From assembly GCA_002304345.1 (NCBI GenBank), contig NEUU01000002.1, positions 306,659 through 370,658 of the forward strand: a stretch of DNA of 64,000 nt. The letters run 5' to 3'. Within the stretch, counting starts at the first letter, position 1. Every line of letters starts with the position of its first letter. A model generated the notes under the pieces. The model was not told the DNA's origin, did not search any database, and was given only the letters and a program-made list of their open reading frames with translations. Made by a program: the position numbers and the translations under genes. Source of the stretch: Verrucomicrobia bacterium Tous-C9LFEB. Its GTDB lineage: Bacteria > Verrucomicrobiota > Verrucomicrobiia > Methylacidiphilales > UBA1321. Positions 7,721 to 16,734 of this stretch are shown piece after piece.

Positions 7721-8977
7721 ATGCTTATTCCCGACACACTGCCTGCGGTCCGGACGGCCCCACTACGCTCGCGCACGACTTCGACTCACGCTCTAGAAAC
7801 CTCGCCGCTTTTCACCCACTGGAAAGATCCCCAAAGCGGCGTGGAAAGCTTTCTTCTCAGCAAACGCGTGGCCCCGTTCCAGCAAACATTTTATTTCGTC
7901 AACACCAGCTTCTCTCACGATGGACGCTACTACTGGTTCTACTGCGCCTTCCCCCCCGCCGGGAACGCGAACCAAGGCCGTTCGCTGGCGGTGATCGATT
8001 TTGCAGAAAACCGGGTGCACCATTTCCCCGAGACGGTGTTCACCGATGCTTCACCCGCAGTCGATACCGCCACCGGGGAGGTCTACTGGTGCGTCGGATT
8101 GGAAATCTGGAAGCGCCGCCCGGAACCGGATGCGACTCCGGTGTTGGTGAATCGTTTCCCAAGCGAGCTGGCCCGCAATCGCCGCCCGTGGCGCTTGGCG
8201 ACGCATATGACTTTCTCCGCCGATCACAAAGCCTTGAACCTCGATGTGGAAATCGGCAAGGAATGGTATATCGGCCATGCGCCGCTCGATGGGAGCGACT
8301 TCGTTCTGTGGCAAAAATTCGACCATTGCTACAACCACGCCCAATTCAGCCCGGTCGATCCCGATCTGCAATTGATCGCGGAGGATCATTCGGTGAATCC
8401 CTTAACAGGCGAGATCACGCACTACGAAAACCGGCTGTGGGTGATCCGCCACGGTCAACAGGCGCAACCGCTTTTCCCCAAGCCACTCATTGCAGCGGCT
8501 CATGTGCGCGGCGGCAATCCCCATTACGTGGGCGATACCGCGCACGCCGTGACCGATGAACGCTCGATGCACGGACATGAATGGTGGGGCCGCGACGGAC
8601 GTCACATCTGGTATGTGCATTATCATCGTGGCATCGAGCGTCTCCGTCTGGGTGAATTGGAACCGGAACTCATGTGGCCCCATGCCTCGCTCTCTCATGC
8701 CCATGCGGACGCGACAGAGCGATACCTCGTCGCTGATCGGATCCCGGACGAAGATCCCTCGATGCGCCAGATCATCTTCCGCAATCTGATGACCGGCCGC
8801 GAAGTGAACATTGTCTCGCGTTTGCCCTCGCTCCCACCGGGACTGACGCGTTATCATGTGCACCCGCACCCCCAATTTTGTCTGCAGGACCGCATGATTG
8901 CCTACACCACTCTCGTACGCGGCATGGTGGATGTGGCCTTCGTTCCGGTGGAAGCGTTGATCGCCCAAACCGCTTAA
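7721..8977 (+). CDS. Oligogalacturonate lyase-like (PL22) beta-propeller protein
   Basis: A 418-residue protein without signal peptide, so cytosolic. Repeated propeller blades are visible (FSHDGRYYWFYCAF, HMTFSADHKALNL, NHAQFSPVDPDLQLIAED, GHEWWGRDGRHIWYVHYHRG). PL22 lyases bind manganese with His residues in a seven-bladed propeller. The candidates here are His286 (HEWW) and the HVHPHPQ cluster (His379, His381, His383, Gln385); assigning them is inference. It sits 60 bases after the LacI gene and 18 bases before a secreted hydrolase, so it probably handles imported unsaturated or uronic oligosaccharides from the same polymer. Other TolB-like propeller families remain possible. Confidence 0.6.
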   Translation: MLIPDTLPAVRTAPLRSRTTSTHALETSPLFTHWKDPQSGVESFLLSKRVAPFQQTFYFVNTSFSHDGRYYWFYCAFPPAGNANQGRSLAVIDFAENRVHHFPETVFTDASPAVDTATGEVYWCVGLEIWKRRPEPDATPVLVNRFPSELARNRRPWRLATHMTFSADHKALNLDVEIGKEWYIGHAPLDGSDFVLWQKFDHCYNHAQFSPVDPDLQLIAEDHSVNPLTGEITHYENRLWVIRHGQQAQPLFPKPLIAAAHVRGGNPHYVGDTAHAVTDERSMHGHEWWGRDGRHIWYVHYHRGIERLRLGELEPELMWPHASLSHAHADATERYLVADRIPDEDPSMRQIIFRNLMTGREVNIVSRLPSLPPGLTRYHVHPHPQFCLQDRMIAYTTLVRGMVDVAFVPVEALIAQTA

Positions 8978-8995
8978 TTGTTTTCCTTATTTCCC

Positions 8996-11680
8996 ATGAA
9001 TCGATTTCTTGTCCTCGCTTATTGCCTCGGTGTGACGCTGGCGTGCGCCGATACCACGCCTGCTCCCAATCTGGTCTCCAACCCCGGATTTGAGGAGGGC
9101 ACTGCGCCGTGGGCAGAAAATAACTGGCTGCACAATGAGGTGCGCTTCCTGCGAGATAAGGTCAATCCGCACTCGGGCACATTTTCGTACATGATGCAGT
9201 TCACGAAATCGATTCATGATCCGATCACGCAGTTCCTTTATCCCGCATTGGCCGTTCGGTCGAATCAAACCCTGCGTGTCAGCTACTGGGCTCGCGGCAT
9301 CAGCAATGGTCCCGCGTTGCACCTGCTGCTCCGCAAGGGACAGGAACCGTACACCGTTTATTTTCGAGCGGAATCGATTCCCACGGAGCAATGGCAGGAA
9401 TTTGTCTATACGATTTCCCTGCCGCCCAAACTGGATTCGGAGACGGTTCAACTGGCTTTCCAGTTGCGAGGGGTAGGCACAATCTGGGTGGACGATGTCT
9501 CGGTAACAGAAATGCCCGCCGTGGAGGAAGGTGAAGCACCGCGCGAAAATCCGATTCGCAACGCCTCGTTCGAAGCCGGTCGCGATGGCTGGACCGGCAC
9601 TTTCCGCACACGCGAATTCGGCACGGCGTGGGAAGAGAGTGGATCGAATTCACCCTCACCGGAAGGAGCGCGACTGTCCACGACTGAAGCACCCGGAGCG
9701 CCTCACGGCCGACGCTACCTCTCCTTTGATATTCCCGCTCAAGGTCGCGCCGTGGTGACCAGCGCCTACTTTCCGGCCCGTTATGGACGTCCGATGACTC
9801 TGAAGTTCTCTCTGCGGGCGTCAACTCCGGTGTCGTTCCATGCCTCCCTGGCTTCCGGCAAAAATGCCAACGTGCGGCTCGATGGGGGCTCGACCCTTCA
9901 GGCCTCGAGCGAATGGAAAACCTTCTCCGTTCCGGCAACCTTGAATCCCGCTCCAAGCGGCGTGTATTGCGTGTTCTTCGAATTTCCACAACCCGCGCAT
10001 TACGATATCGACGCAGTGACGCTCACTGAAAATGAAAATCCCGGAGTCGCTCTCTTTCCTCCTGCCTTTTCCATCTCACCCACCACGCAAACGCCGACAG
10101 CACACCTCTATTCGCTCAATCAAGACGGTAAGTTCCAGCTTCAGATAGCCGGAGCGAAGGGATCTCCTAATTGGCCGGGTGTGGTGACGGTGAGGGATTA
10201 TCTCGACCAGACGGTGGCGCAAGTGGAAGTCAACGTCCCGCTGGATGCGGAAGGCTACGGACAAGCTTCCTTCTCCGTGCCGACGAATCGTTACGGCGCG
10301 TTCCGCATGGAGGCGCGGCGACTGGATGGCGTGGCAACTGAGCAATCTCCCTCGTGGTGGCAGAAATGGCTCGGGCCAAAAAAAGCCGAGACGCCGAAGA
10401 TCGCGACAGGCCCGTTGTTGGCAGAACAAATCTATAGCGTGCTGCCCGATCTTCCCGCCCCGGCGGAACGCCCGGATTCGTACTTCGGCTCACACGTCGA
10501 TTTGAATTCTTACAATCTGGAGATCGCCCGCCGCGCCGGTTTTCGCTGGCTGCGATTGTACCCGCCGCTGATGACTCAGTGGATGGCGATGGAGCACACG
10601 CCGGGTAATTGGAATTTCCAAACCGAGAACGTGGTGAAAGCCAAGGCGCAGGGATTTCGCATCCTCGCCAATTTGGGAACCGCTCCCGACTTCGCCGCCG
10701 ATGTAGATCCGAAGGCCGAAAAAGCTCGCTGGACACGCAGCTATCCGCCCGCCGATCTGAATCGGTGGAAGGATTATGTCGTGCGCAGCTTCAATGCGTT
10801 CTCCTCCTGCGTGGATGCGTGGGAAATCTGGAATGAACCCGACGGCGGCTATCTCAAGGTCCGTCCCGGTCTCGATAAAACCGAGGTCTATTTCTCCCTG
10901 CTGAAAGCGGCGCGCGAAGCGCTGGATTCCACGGGGAAACCCGCCTTCGTCACAGGACCGGCCATCGCCAACATCAATGCGCCACTCGGCTGGGGCATCC
11001 TGGACAAAGGCGCGGCAGAATACCTCGACGCGTTCTCGTTCCATTTCTATAGCCTGGCGGCTGGCGGCAGTAATCCGGATATAGATTTTCTCAATGCGGT
11101 GATGGCACACTACGCCACCTATCGCGGTAAGAATCAGACTCCGCTCGCATTGTGGCATACCGAAGGCGGCATCTATCTCGCCGGAAGCCAAAGCTGGTTG
11201 CAAACGTATCGCATTCCTCCGTCATCAGTCGTAACGCCATCTCAGAGCGCGGCCTCGATGGTACGCTCCGCGATTTATTTCAAAGCGAACGGGGTGAAGC
11301 GTCACTTCGCGTATCAATCCGGCACCAGCGAAGCGGGCCGGCGCACGCCTGAGGACATCACTTGCGGATTCATCGATGTCACGGGTATTCCCGGACCCGG
11401 CATCGCCGCGCACGCCGCGATGGTGTCGCAGGTGGAAGATGCCAATGGCACGGGCTTTGAAACTCGTGTCATCGAAAACATCCGGGTTCGTGTCGCCCAT
11501 TTCGCCGGAGCGAAGGAGAAAGTGGATGTGTACTGGGCAGAAAATTCCCTTGCTCTGGCCAAGGTGCTGGGACCGTCGTTCGAGGGGAAGGTATTCGATG
11601 TGATGGGAAATCCGCTATCCGTCCCAAACGCCGTGATAGGCGAGTATCCCGTTTATGTCCGCTCCGCGCTGAACCGATAA
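8996..11680 (+). CDS. Secreted glycoside hydrolase with two carbohydrate-binding-like modules
   Basis: The ATG at 8996 starts a signal peptide (MNRFLVLAYCLGVTLACA); a TTG at 8978 is less likely. The 894-residue protein has two jelly-roll modules of the CBM4/9 kind (NLVSNPGFEEGTAPW to IWVDDVSVTE, about 25-180; NPIRNASFEAGRDGW to YDIDAVTLTE, about 190-345). A linker and a TIM-barrel of the GH-A clan follow. The catalytic pair is likely Glu614 (EIWNEPDGG, acid/base) and Glu723 (WHTEGG, nucleophile), a GH39- or GH5-like layout. It probably attacks a polysaccharide outside the cytoplasm, co-expressed with the upstream lyase-like gene. The substrate is unknown. Confidence 0.75.
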   Translation: MNRFLVLAYCLGVTLACADTTPAPNLVSNPGFEEGTAPWAENNWLHNEVRFLRDKVNPHSGTFSYMMQFTKSIHDPITQFLYPALAVRSNQTLRVSYWARGISNGPALHLLLRKGQEPYTVYFRAESIPTEQWQEFVYTISLPPKLDSETVQLAFQLRGVGTIWVDDVSVTEMPAVEEGEAPRENPIRNASFEAGRDGWTGTFRTREFGTAWEESGSNSPSPEGARLSTTEAPGAPHGRRYLSFDIPAQGRAVVTSAYFPARYGRPMTLKFSLRASTPVSFHASLASGKNANVRLDGGSTLQASSEWKTFSVPATLNPAPSGVYCVFFEFPQPAHYDIDAVTLTENENPGVALFPPAFSISPTTQTPTAHLYSLNQDGKFQLQIAGAKGSPNWPGVVTVRDYLDQTVAQVEVNVPLDAEGYGQASFSVPTNRYGAFRMEARRLDGVATEQSPSWWQKWLGPKKAETPKIATGPLLAEQIYSVLPDLPAPAERPDSYFGSHVDLNSYNLEIARRAGFRWLRLYPPLMTQWMAMEHTPGNWNFQTENVVKAKAQGFRILANLGTAPDFAADVDPKAEKARWTRSYPPADLNRWKDYVVRSFNAFSSCVDAWEIWNEPDGGYLKVRPGLDKTEVYFSLLKAAREALDSTGKPAFVTGPAIANINAPLGWGILDKGAAEYLDAFSFHFYSLAAGGSNPDIDFLNAVMAHYATYRGKNQTPLALWHTEGGIYLAGSQSWLQTYRIPPSSVVTPSQSAASMVRSAIYFKANGVKRHFAYQSGTSEAGRRTPEDITCGFIDVTGIPGPGIAAHAAMVSQVEDANGTGFETRVIENIRVRVAHFAGAKEKVDVYWAENSLALAKVLGPSFEGKVFDVMGNPLSVPNAVIGEYPVYVRSALNR

Positions 11681-11707
11681 CCCAATACAAGCTAGGTGAT
11701 TTCTCTC

Positions 11708-12424
11708 ATGATCGCACTTCCCCAAAAAGATCGCAGAGCCTGCCGGGCTGGCTTCACCCTGGGGGAAATGCTTGTCACCGTGGCACTGATTGGAATCCTC
11801 GCGTCGCTACTGGTGCCCGGACTACAATCATCGCGGCGCACGGCCATGGCACTGAAGGGCGCTTCAAATCTCCGGCAACTGGCTGCCGCGGAATTGCTCT
11901 ACGCCGGGGATAACAACGGCAGTTTCACCCTCACATGGTATTACGATAATCTCAACAATGCTCCCAACGGTGCCACGTGGCGGCAACGTCTGGGCTCCTA
12001 CCTCAATATCGATACGTCCAAACACCCATCCTGGGATTCGAAATTCTGGTCATCCATTCAAATGGATCCCCAGTCGATCTATAACGTGCCCGACAGCGCG
12101 CCCGCTTCCAAGCGCCCCGCTGGTGGGGCCTCTGTCTTTATCAATGGCTGGATGCAGCCATCCTATCCGGGTGGCGCCAATTGGAATTTCCGCATGCTGG
12201 CTGTTCCCAAACCCGCCGAGACCATCCTTCTCGGAGAATGGACCCCCGAAACGAATGGCGATACCATGAGAGAGCCCCCTGTCACTTTCAATCGCGGAGG
12301 ACGGACGAAGATGTTGATGGCGTTCTGCGATGGTCACGTCGAAGAGCTGACGCTTCGAGAACTTTCTCACGCGCCAGCCGATCGTCCCGGCCAGCCAAAC
12401 CGGTGGAACTGGTGGAATCCCTAG
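11708..12424 (+). CDS. Pseudopilin (prepilin-type N-terminal domain), module 1
   Basis: The start at 11708 is set by AGGTGA at 11694-11699; a GTG at 11696 would lack a ribosome site. The 238-residue protein begins with a short basic leader and the type IV pilin/type II secretion motif GFTLGEMLVTVALIGILASL, where cleavage before Phe and a +5 Glu are expected. The C-terminal part has the DGHVE motif (MAFCDGHVEELT) common in the large Verrucomicrobia/Planctomycetes pseudopilin families. It follows the glycoside hydrolase by 27 bases and is probably the last gene of that operon. No pilus assembly genes are nearby. Its role, perhaps in export or surface retention of the hydrolase, is inference. 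Confidence 0.85.
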   Translation: MIALPQKDRRACRAGFTLGEMLVTVALIGILASLLVPGLQSSRRTAMALKGASNLRQLAAAELLYAGDNNGSFTLTWYYDNLNNAPNGATWRQRLGSYLNIDTSKHPSWDSKFWSSIQMDPQSIYNVPDSAPASKRPAGGASVFINGWMQPSYPGGANWNFRMLAVPKPAETILLGEWTPETNGDTMREPPVTFNRGGRTKMLMAFCDGHVEELTLRELSHAPADRPGQPNRWNWWNP

Positions 12425-12442
12425 CAAGCGCTGAGAAGCTGT

Positions 12443-13291
12443 CTAAAAATACCGGCCGATTCGTTTCTCCACATCCTGCTGGAAACGCTGAATCAGTTGC
12501 GCCGTGTAGGCCGACACGGAGAGCGTGTCGTCGAGCATCAGCGGCGTTAAATCCATCGCCCATGTGAGCGCGTCCGATTTGTCCGTGGCGTGGGATTCAA
12601 AAAAAGTCGCGTTGGCAAGGCGTCGTCCGATGGTCGCGAGGTCGTAGCGTTTGCCGCCGCAAATTTGGGAATCAAACACATTCACGAGCGCTGACGCCAG
12701 ATTGGGCCGTGCACTGGTGTCGAGCACTTGCTTGTCCTCGTCAAGCAGCCAGTCGAGACTGCGCCATACTTCGCCGCCATAGACTTTCTTGGGCCGCAAT
12801 TCCCGGGGCAAGGCGCGAAGCGCTGCGAGACTGCGGGCGAGCACGGCCACGTGGGTATCATGCTTGTCGGCAGGGTTGTGCAAGTAGACGACCTCGGGCC
12901 GCGCCTTCTCCAGAATCTTCCGCAAATCGTCGACCACACCTTTCTGCGCGTTGTCCTTCACCAAGGCGCTGCTGTAGCCCAGTTGCACTTGCAGCGAATA
13001 ACCGCCGACGCAAGCCGCTGTTCGCTGTTCTTCGCAACGAACGGATTTCATTTCCTCATCCGTATAGGAGGCATAGATGCCCGTTCGCGAACTGCCCGCT
13101 CCATCGGTGACAACCACGCCAGTAAACCAACGCTCGGGGTGGTGATAGCAGGCAGCGATGCCGTTGTAGGCGAAAATTTCAATGTCGTCCTGATGCGCGG
13201 CAATGCAGAGATGCGTAGTACGGGAGAGGGCTTCGTCAAGCGAAGCCTGATCGGGGACATAACAGTCCGCTTTGGGTTGAGTGAATTTCAT
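12443..13291 (-). CDS. PIG-L family deacetylase
   Basis: A 282-residue cytosolic protein of the PIG-L/LmbE superfamily, zinc-dependent N-deacetylases of GlcNAc-type sugars. The first metal motif AAHQDDIE is intact (His33, Asp35, Asp36; Asp35 is the expected base). The second, HNPADKHDTHVAVL, supplies the later His. It is the last gene of the minus-strand run NagB-fusion, ROK protein, PIG-L, with only 4 bases after the ROK stop-start junction, so the three are cotranscribed. It probably removes acetyl groups from an amino sugar before deamination; the exact substrate is unknown. It converges on the pseudopilin gene with an 18-base gap. Confidence 0.85.
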   Translation of the reverse strand: MKFTQPKADCYVPDQASLDEALSRTTHLCIAAHQDDIEIFAYNGIAACYHHPERWFTGVVVTDGAGSSRTGIYASYTDEEMKSVRCEEQRTAACVGGYSLQVQLGYSSALVKDNAQKGVVDDLRKILEKARPEVVYLHNPADKHDTHVAVLARSLAALRALPRELRPKKVYGGEVWRSLDWLLDEDKQVLDTSARPNLASALVNVFDSQICGGKRYDLATIGRRLANATFFESHATDKSDALTWAMDLTPLMLDDTLSVSAYTAQLIQRFQQDVEKRIGRYF

Positions 13292-13295
13292 AAAG

Positions 13296-14693
13296 TTAGG
13301 GTAGTGCCGGGAGACTCGCGGCGGTTACCGCCTGCCCATGCCGTTTTTGTTTTTCATCCGGAATGACGAAAGCGACCTTCTGGTCAATCTCGGGGAATTC
13401 ATCCTGCAGCACATGCCGTGCTTGCGACATGATCCATTTTCCACCCGCCCCACTGGTCACGCGACCGAGTAGCAAGAGATGCCGAAAATCATAGAAGTCC
13501 GCGTAATGTGCGATCGTGTAGCCGAGGTAAGTTCCGATCGTTTCATAGATCGCTTGCGCTGCGAAATCGCCCGCCTGCATCCGCTCCTGCACCGCGATCA
13601 ACCGGTCCGCAAAAGGCATTTCCTCCGGAAAATCGATTCCCGCTCGCGGAGCCAGTCGTGCCACCGCTTGCTGGGAAAAATATTGCACGCCACAACCGAT
13701 ATCGCCGGACCATTCATCGCGGGGCGCGTTGGCGGCATAGTCCACCGGTGCGAAGGCCAGCTCATTCAACCATGTGGTGATATTTCCCTGGGGATTGACA
13801 AACCCCACAGCCTGACTCGTACCGAGCGAGATACCCAGCACGGCATTCTCCTGCAACGCAATGGCCCCCGCCAGCGCGGTCACTTCGCCATCATTGATCA
13901 CCTCGAATGGAACATCGCCCCACGCGGAGCGCAGGCGTTTGAATAGCGGACGGATCTGTCGCGCAAACTCGTCCTCATTCACTCCGCGAAAAAGTGAACC
14001 GACGCGAGGTTCATTATCGACATAAATACCCGCCGCGCTCCCGCCAATCGCATCGATTCGTGGGAGTTTTTCAGCTGCACGACGAAGTGAATCCTGAATG
14101 CCTTCGAAGTGGTAGTTGGGGTCTTTTTGGAAGTAGGGATCCCAGGGAATTTCCTCGGAAAAGACCACTTCGCCATCAATGACCGCTGCACATTTGCGAT
14201 CACTACCGCCGAGATCGAAGCCAATCCGGCATCCTTTCCAATTCCGACCCAAAGCGGCCTGACTCTCCGCCTCGGCTGGGATCAAATCACGCGAAACGGT
14301 CGCAATGGAGAGAGGCGCTCCATACACTTTCTCTCCGATAAATTTGGAATCGAACTGACGAGCCCCCTCGGCGGAATAAATCTGCTGTAATGCCTGCGCG
14401 AGAAATTCGGGACCGGCAAAATAAATCCGATGCCCACCCTTCTGCCACAGGAGAAATTTCAAGGCTCGCTCCAAGTACCGGATCGTAAACGCATCATTTT
14501 CTGGGCTGGAGGATAATACTCGCGTCGACCAATGCGAGATATCTCCGCTGCGACGCTCAAGTGCGAGGGTGATCGGAACCGACCTTCGATCCGAGCTTAC
14601 TTTTTTCTCATAGGCACGACGCCACAAAACGGCGGGCACAAAATCGGAGTGAAGCCTCGGGAGATGCCGAGGTTGTATGGAAAGGGCTGTCAT
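13296..14693 (-). CDS. ROK-like sugar kinase or regulator
   Basis: 465 residues from the ATG at 14693, which overlaps the NagB-fusion stop as ATGA. The ATPase phosphate motif (GFDLGGSDRKCAAVIDG) lies near residue 160 after a long, unusual N-terminal domain. ROK-like elements follow: INDGEVTALAGAIAL (Asp as the candidate base) and GISLGTSQAVG. The canonical ROK zinc motif (CGxxGCxE) is not visible; instead the region reads GDIGCGVQYFSQQ. There is no helix-turn-helix, which favours a kinase or sugar-binding enzyme over a NagC-type repressor. Between a deaminase and a deacetylase it may phosphorylate an amino sugar. The family is sure, the activity inferred. Confidence 0.7.
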   Translation of the reverse strand: MTALSIQPRHLPRLHSDFVPAVLWRRAYEKKVSSDRRSVPITLALERRSGDISHWSTRVLSSSPENDAFTIRYLERALKFLLWQKGGHRIYFAGPEFLAQALQQIYSAEGARQFDSKFIGEKVYGAPLSIATVSRDLIPAEAESQAALGRNWKGCRIGFDLGGSDRKCAAVIDGEVVFSEEIPWDPYFQKDPNYHFEGIQDSLRRAAEKLPRIDAIGGSAAGIYVDNEPRVGSLFRGVNEDEFARQIRPLFKRLRSAWGDVPFEVINDGEVTALAGAIALQENAVLGISLGTSQAVGFVNPQGNITTWLNELAFAPVDYAANAPRDEWSGDIGCGVQYFSQQAVARLAPRAGIDFPEEMPFADRLIAVQERMQAGDFAAQAIYETIGTYLGYTIAHYADFYDFRHLLLLGRVTSGAGGKWIMSQARHVLQDEFPEIDQKVAFVIPDEKQKRHGQAVTAASLPALP

Positions 14694-16615
14694 GGTTTGA
14701 CGGATTGAGACCACTGCTTGAAGGACTCCATGGCTTCGTATTCGGCCAGTCCGAGCCGATTGTACATTTTCGCCGTGGCCTGATTAATCGCCTCCGCATG
14801 TTGCCATGTTTCACGATGACGATCCGTGCGAATCGGACTCTGGCTGCGCTGCGATTGGTGCTGATAAATTCCCTGGATCTTGTTCGCGAGTTCATCCGGG
14901 CTCAGCGGTACCGCCATCTCAATTTCGTGCACGGCCCATTCCGCGCCCGCTCCGCGATAGAGCCACACGCGACAGTCGTTCACCCAGAATTGGGAGGCCA
15001 CCTGAGTCCATGCTTCGCGCAGCAATTCAAAGCAAACGCCCTGCACCGAGCCCGGTTCGGAAAGACTGCCCGTAGCGAAAATCTGATGGGGCTTGATCTC
15101 TTCCAGCAATGCCACCAGAACAGCCACATCCTGTGCCTTTGGCGTAAACTGCCGGTAACGGCCCGTCTCGTAAAAAGGCAGATCGAGAAAACGAATCCGA
15201 CCCGTGGGTAATCCGCAAATCTGACAGGCTTCGCGGGCCTCACCCCGTCGGAGCAATCCCTTGATGTGGCGAATCTCCGCGGAATCAAAATCAAATTCGC
15301 CCTTTTGCCGCAATTGCTCGCGGGCGGTACGTAGAAGATTTCGCTCTTTTCCGGCATCGCCTATCTCCGGCTCCAGCTCGAGGAAAAGTTCGATCACCCG
15401 CGAGACTTCATTGTCGGGGACCGCGAGATTTCCCGACGTCGCGTAAGCCACCGTAACCTCATGCTTCTGCCGCACCAACCGGCTCAGCGTGCCGCCGAGG
15501 CACAAGACGTCGTCCTGCGGCTCCGGACTGAGTATCAGCGAACGCTTGGGAAAAGGGAGCGACCGTTCTGGTCGTGAAGAATCGTCCGCGTTGGGTTTCC
15601 CCCCCGGCCAACCAGTGATGGTGTGCTGCAGTTGACTGAAAACCTGAATATTGAGGTCATAGGCAGGCCCCCGCGTGGTCAAGAGATCGGCCATGCCACG
15701 CTCGCTGTATTCCTCATCCGTCAATTTGAGGATTGGTTTTTGCAACGTGTCGGCCAGCCAGATCACCGCCTGGCGGGTCAGCTCGTCGTCCCACTTCACC
15801 AACCCCACACGCCAGGGATGCTTGATGCGGGTGAGATCGGCCGCCGCCGCGTGATCGATGAGAAAGCGCGCTTTGGGATGCGATTGCAAAAAGCTGGCAG
15901 GCAGACTGTCCGTTTGCTCACCTTCTACCGCTCGGGCGAGGACTTCCGATTTGGAATCGCCCCAAGCCAGCAACACCACTTGTCGCGCCTCAAGAATGGT
16001 GCCAACTCCCATCGTGATGGCGTAGCGCGGCACGTTCGCTTCGCCCAGAAAGTCGCGCGCCGCATCGCGCCGGGTCATGCCGTCGAGCGTGACCAACCGC
16101 GTGCGTGATTCGCGCGAGGAGCCCGGTTCGTTGAAGCCAATGTGACCTGTGCGACCGATGCCCAGAATCTGCAGATCGATGCCGCCCAATTCGCGGATAC
16201 GGTTCTCATATTCCGCGCAGTGCTGAAAGACTTGCTGGCGCGTCACCGTTCCGCTGGGAATATGGATGTGATCCGCCGGGATGTCGATATGCGCGAAGAG
16301 CTGTTCGTGCATGAAGCGGAAGTAGCTTTGCGGATGCTCGCGGGAGAGTCCGAAATACTCGTCGAGATTGAAGGTGTAGACATGACGAAAGCTCACGCCT
16401 TCCTCGCGATGCAACCGGATCAATTCCCGGTAGAGCCGCACCGGAGTCGAACCCGTCGCGAGACCCAATACCGTTTTCTGCCCCGCCGCTTCGCGCGAGC
16501 GCATGAGTTCAACGATCTCTCGCGCCAGTTCCGCGCAAGCCACATCGGCCTTGGGATATAGGGAGGTGCGAATCCGTTCCAGTTGCTCCGACTCGTTTGG
16601 GATGGGCGTGGTCAT
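14690..16615 (-). CDS. nagB: Glucosamine-6-phosphate deaminase fused to degenerate PIG-L domain
   Basis: A 641-residue fusion. The start at 16615 follows AAGGAG by 6 bases; a GTG at 16630 is the alternative. The N-terminal domain (about 15-260) is NagB: LATGSTPVRLYREL, FNLDEYFGL (the proton-transfer Asp), GIGRTGHIGFNEPGSS with His and Glu of the active site. NagB converts glucosamine 6-phosphate to fructose 6-phosphate and ammonia. The C-terminal PIG-L domain (about 355-620) has lost key residues: the first motif is SPEPQDD (Glu365 for His, Gln367 for the base Asp), and the second is SLSEPGSVQGV where DPHGTH is usual. A Thr precedes the GHI motif where the E. coli enzyme has Asp, which seems normal for this subfamily. 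It heads the operon. Confidence 0.85.
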   Translation of the reverse strand: MTTPIPNESEQLERIRTSLYPKADVACAELAREIVELMRSREAAGQKTVLGLATGSTPVRLYRELIRLHREEGVSFRHVYTFNLDEYFGLSREHPQSYFRFMHEQLFAHIDIPADHIHIPSGTVTRQQVFQHCAEYENRIRELGGIDLQILGIGRTGHIGFNEPGSSRESRTRLVTLDGMTRRDAARDFLGEANVPRYAITMGVGTILEARQVVLLAWGDSKSEVLARAVEGEQTDSLPASFLQSHPKARFLIDHAAAADLTRIKHPWRVGLVKWDDELTRQAVIWLADTLQKPILKLTDEEYSERGMADLLTTRGPAYDLNIQVFSQLQHTITGWPGGKPNADDSSRPERSLPFPKRSLILSPEPQDDVLCLGGTLSRLVRQKHEVTVAYATSGNLAVPDNEVSRVIELFLELEPEIGDAGKERNLLRTAREQLRQKGEFDFDSAEIRHIKGLLRRGEAREACQICGLPTGRIRFLDLPFYETGRYRQFTPKAQDVAVLVALLEEIKPHQIFATGSLSEPGSVQGVCFELLREAWTQVASQFWVNDCRVWLYRGAGAEWAVHEIEMAVPLSPDELANKIQGIYQHQSQRSQSPIRTDRHRETWQHAEAINQATAKMYNRLGLAEYEAMESFKQWSQSVKP

Positions 16616-16641
16616 TATTGGCTCCTTCACCCAAGATAAGC

Positions 16642-16684
16642 TAATTAGCTGTTCTTCATAATGAAAAATATTTGCATAATTAGC
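16642..16684. promoter_or_regulatory. Paired TAATTAGC sites in divergent promoter
   Basis: Two direct copies of TAATTAGC (16642-16649 and 16677-16684) lie 35 bases apart between the nagB-fusion and AraC genes. The first is part of a 12-base palindrome AGCTAATTAGCT (16639-16650). The region is AT-rich compared with its surroundings. Direct repeats about three helical turns apart suit AraC-type binding, but the assignment is inference. Confidence 0.4.
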
Positions 16685-16734
16685 CTTTTATTTTGCATTT
16701 CCGATTGCGAAAATGGTCTCCTCAACGGTTCCTT

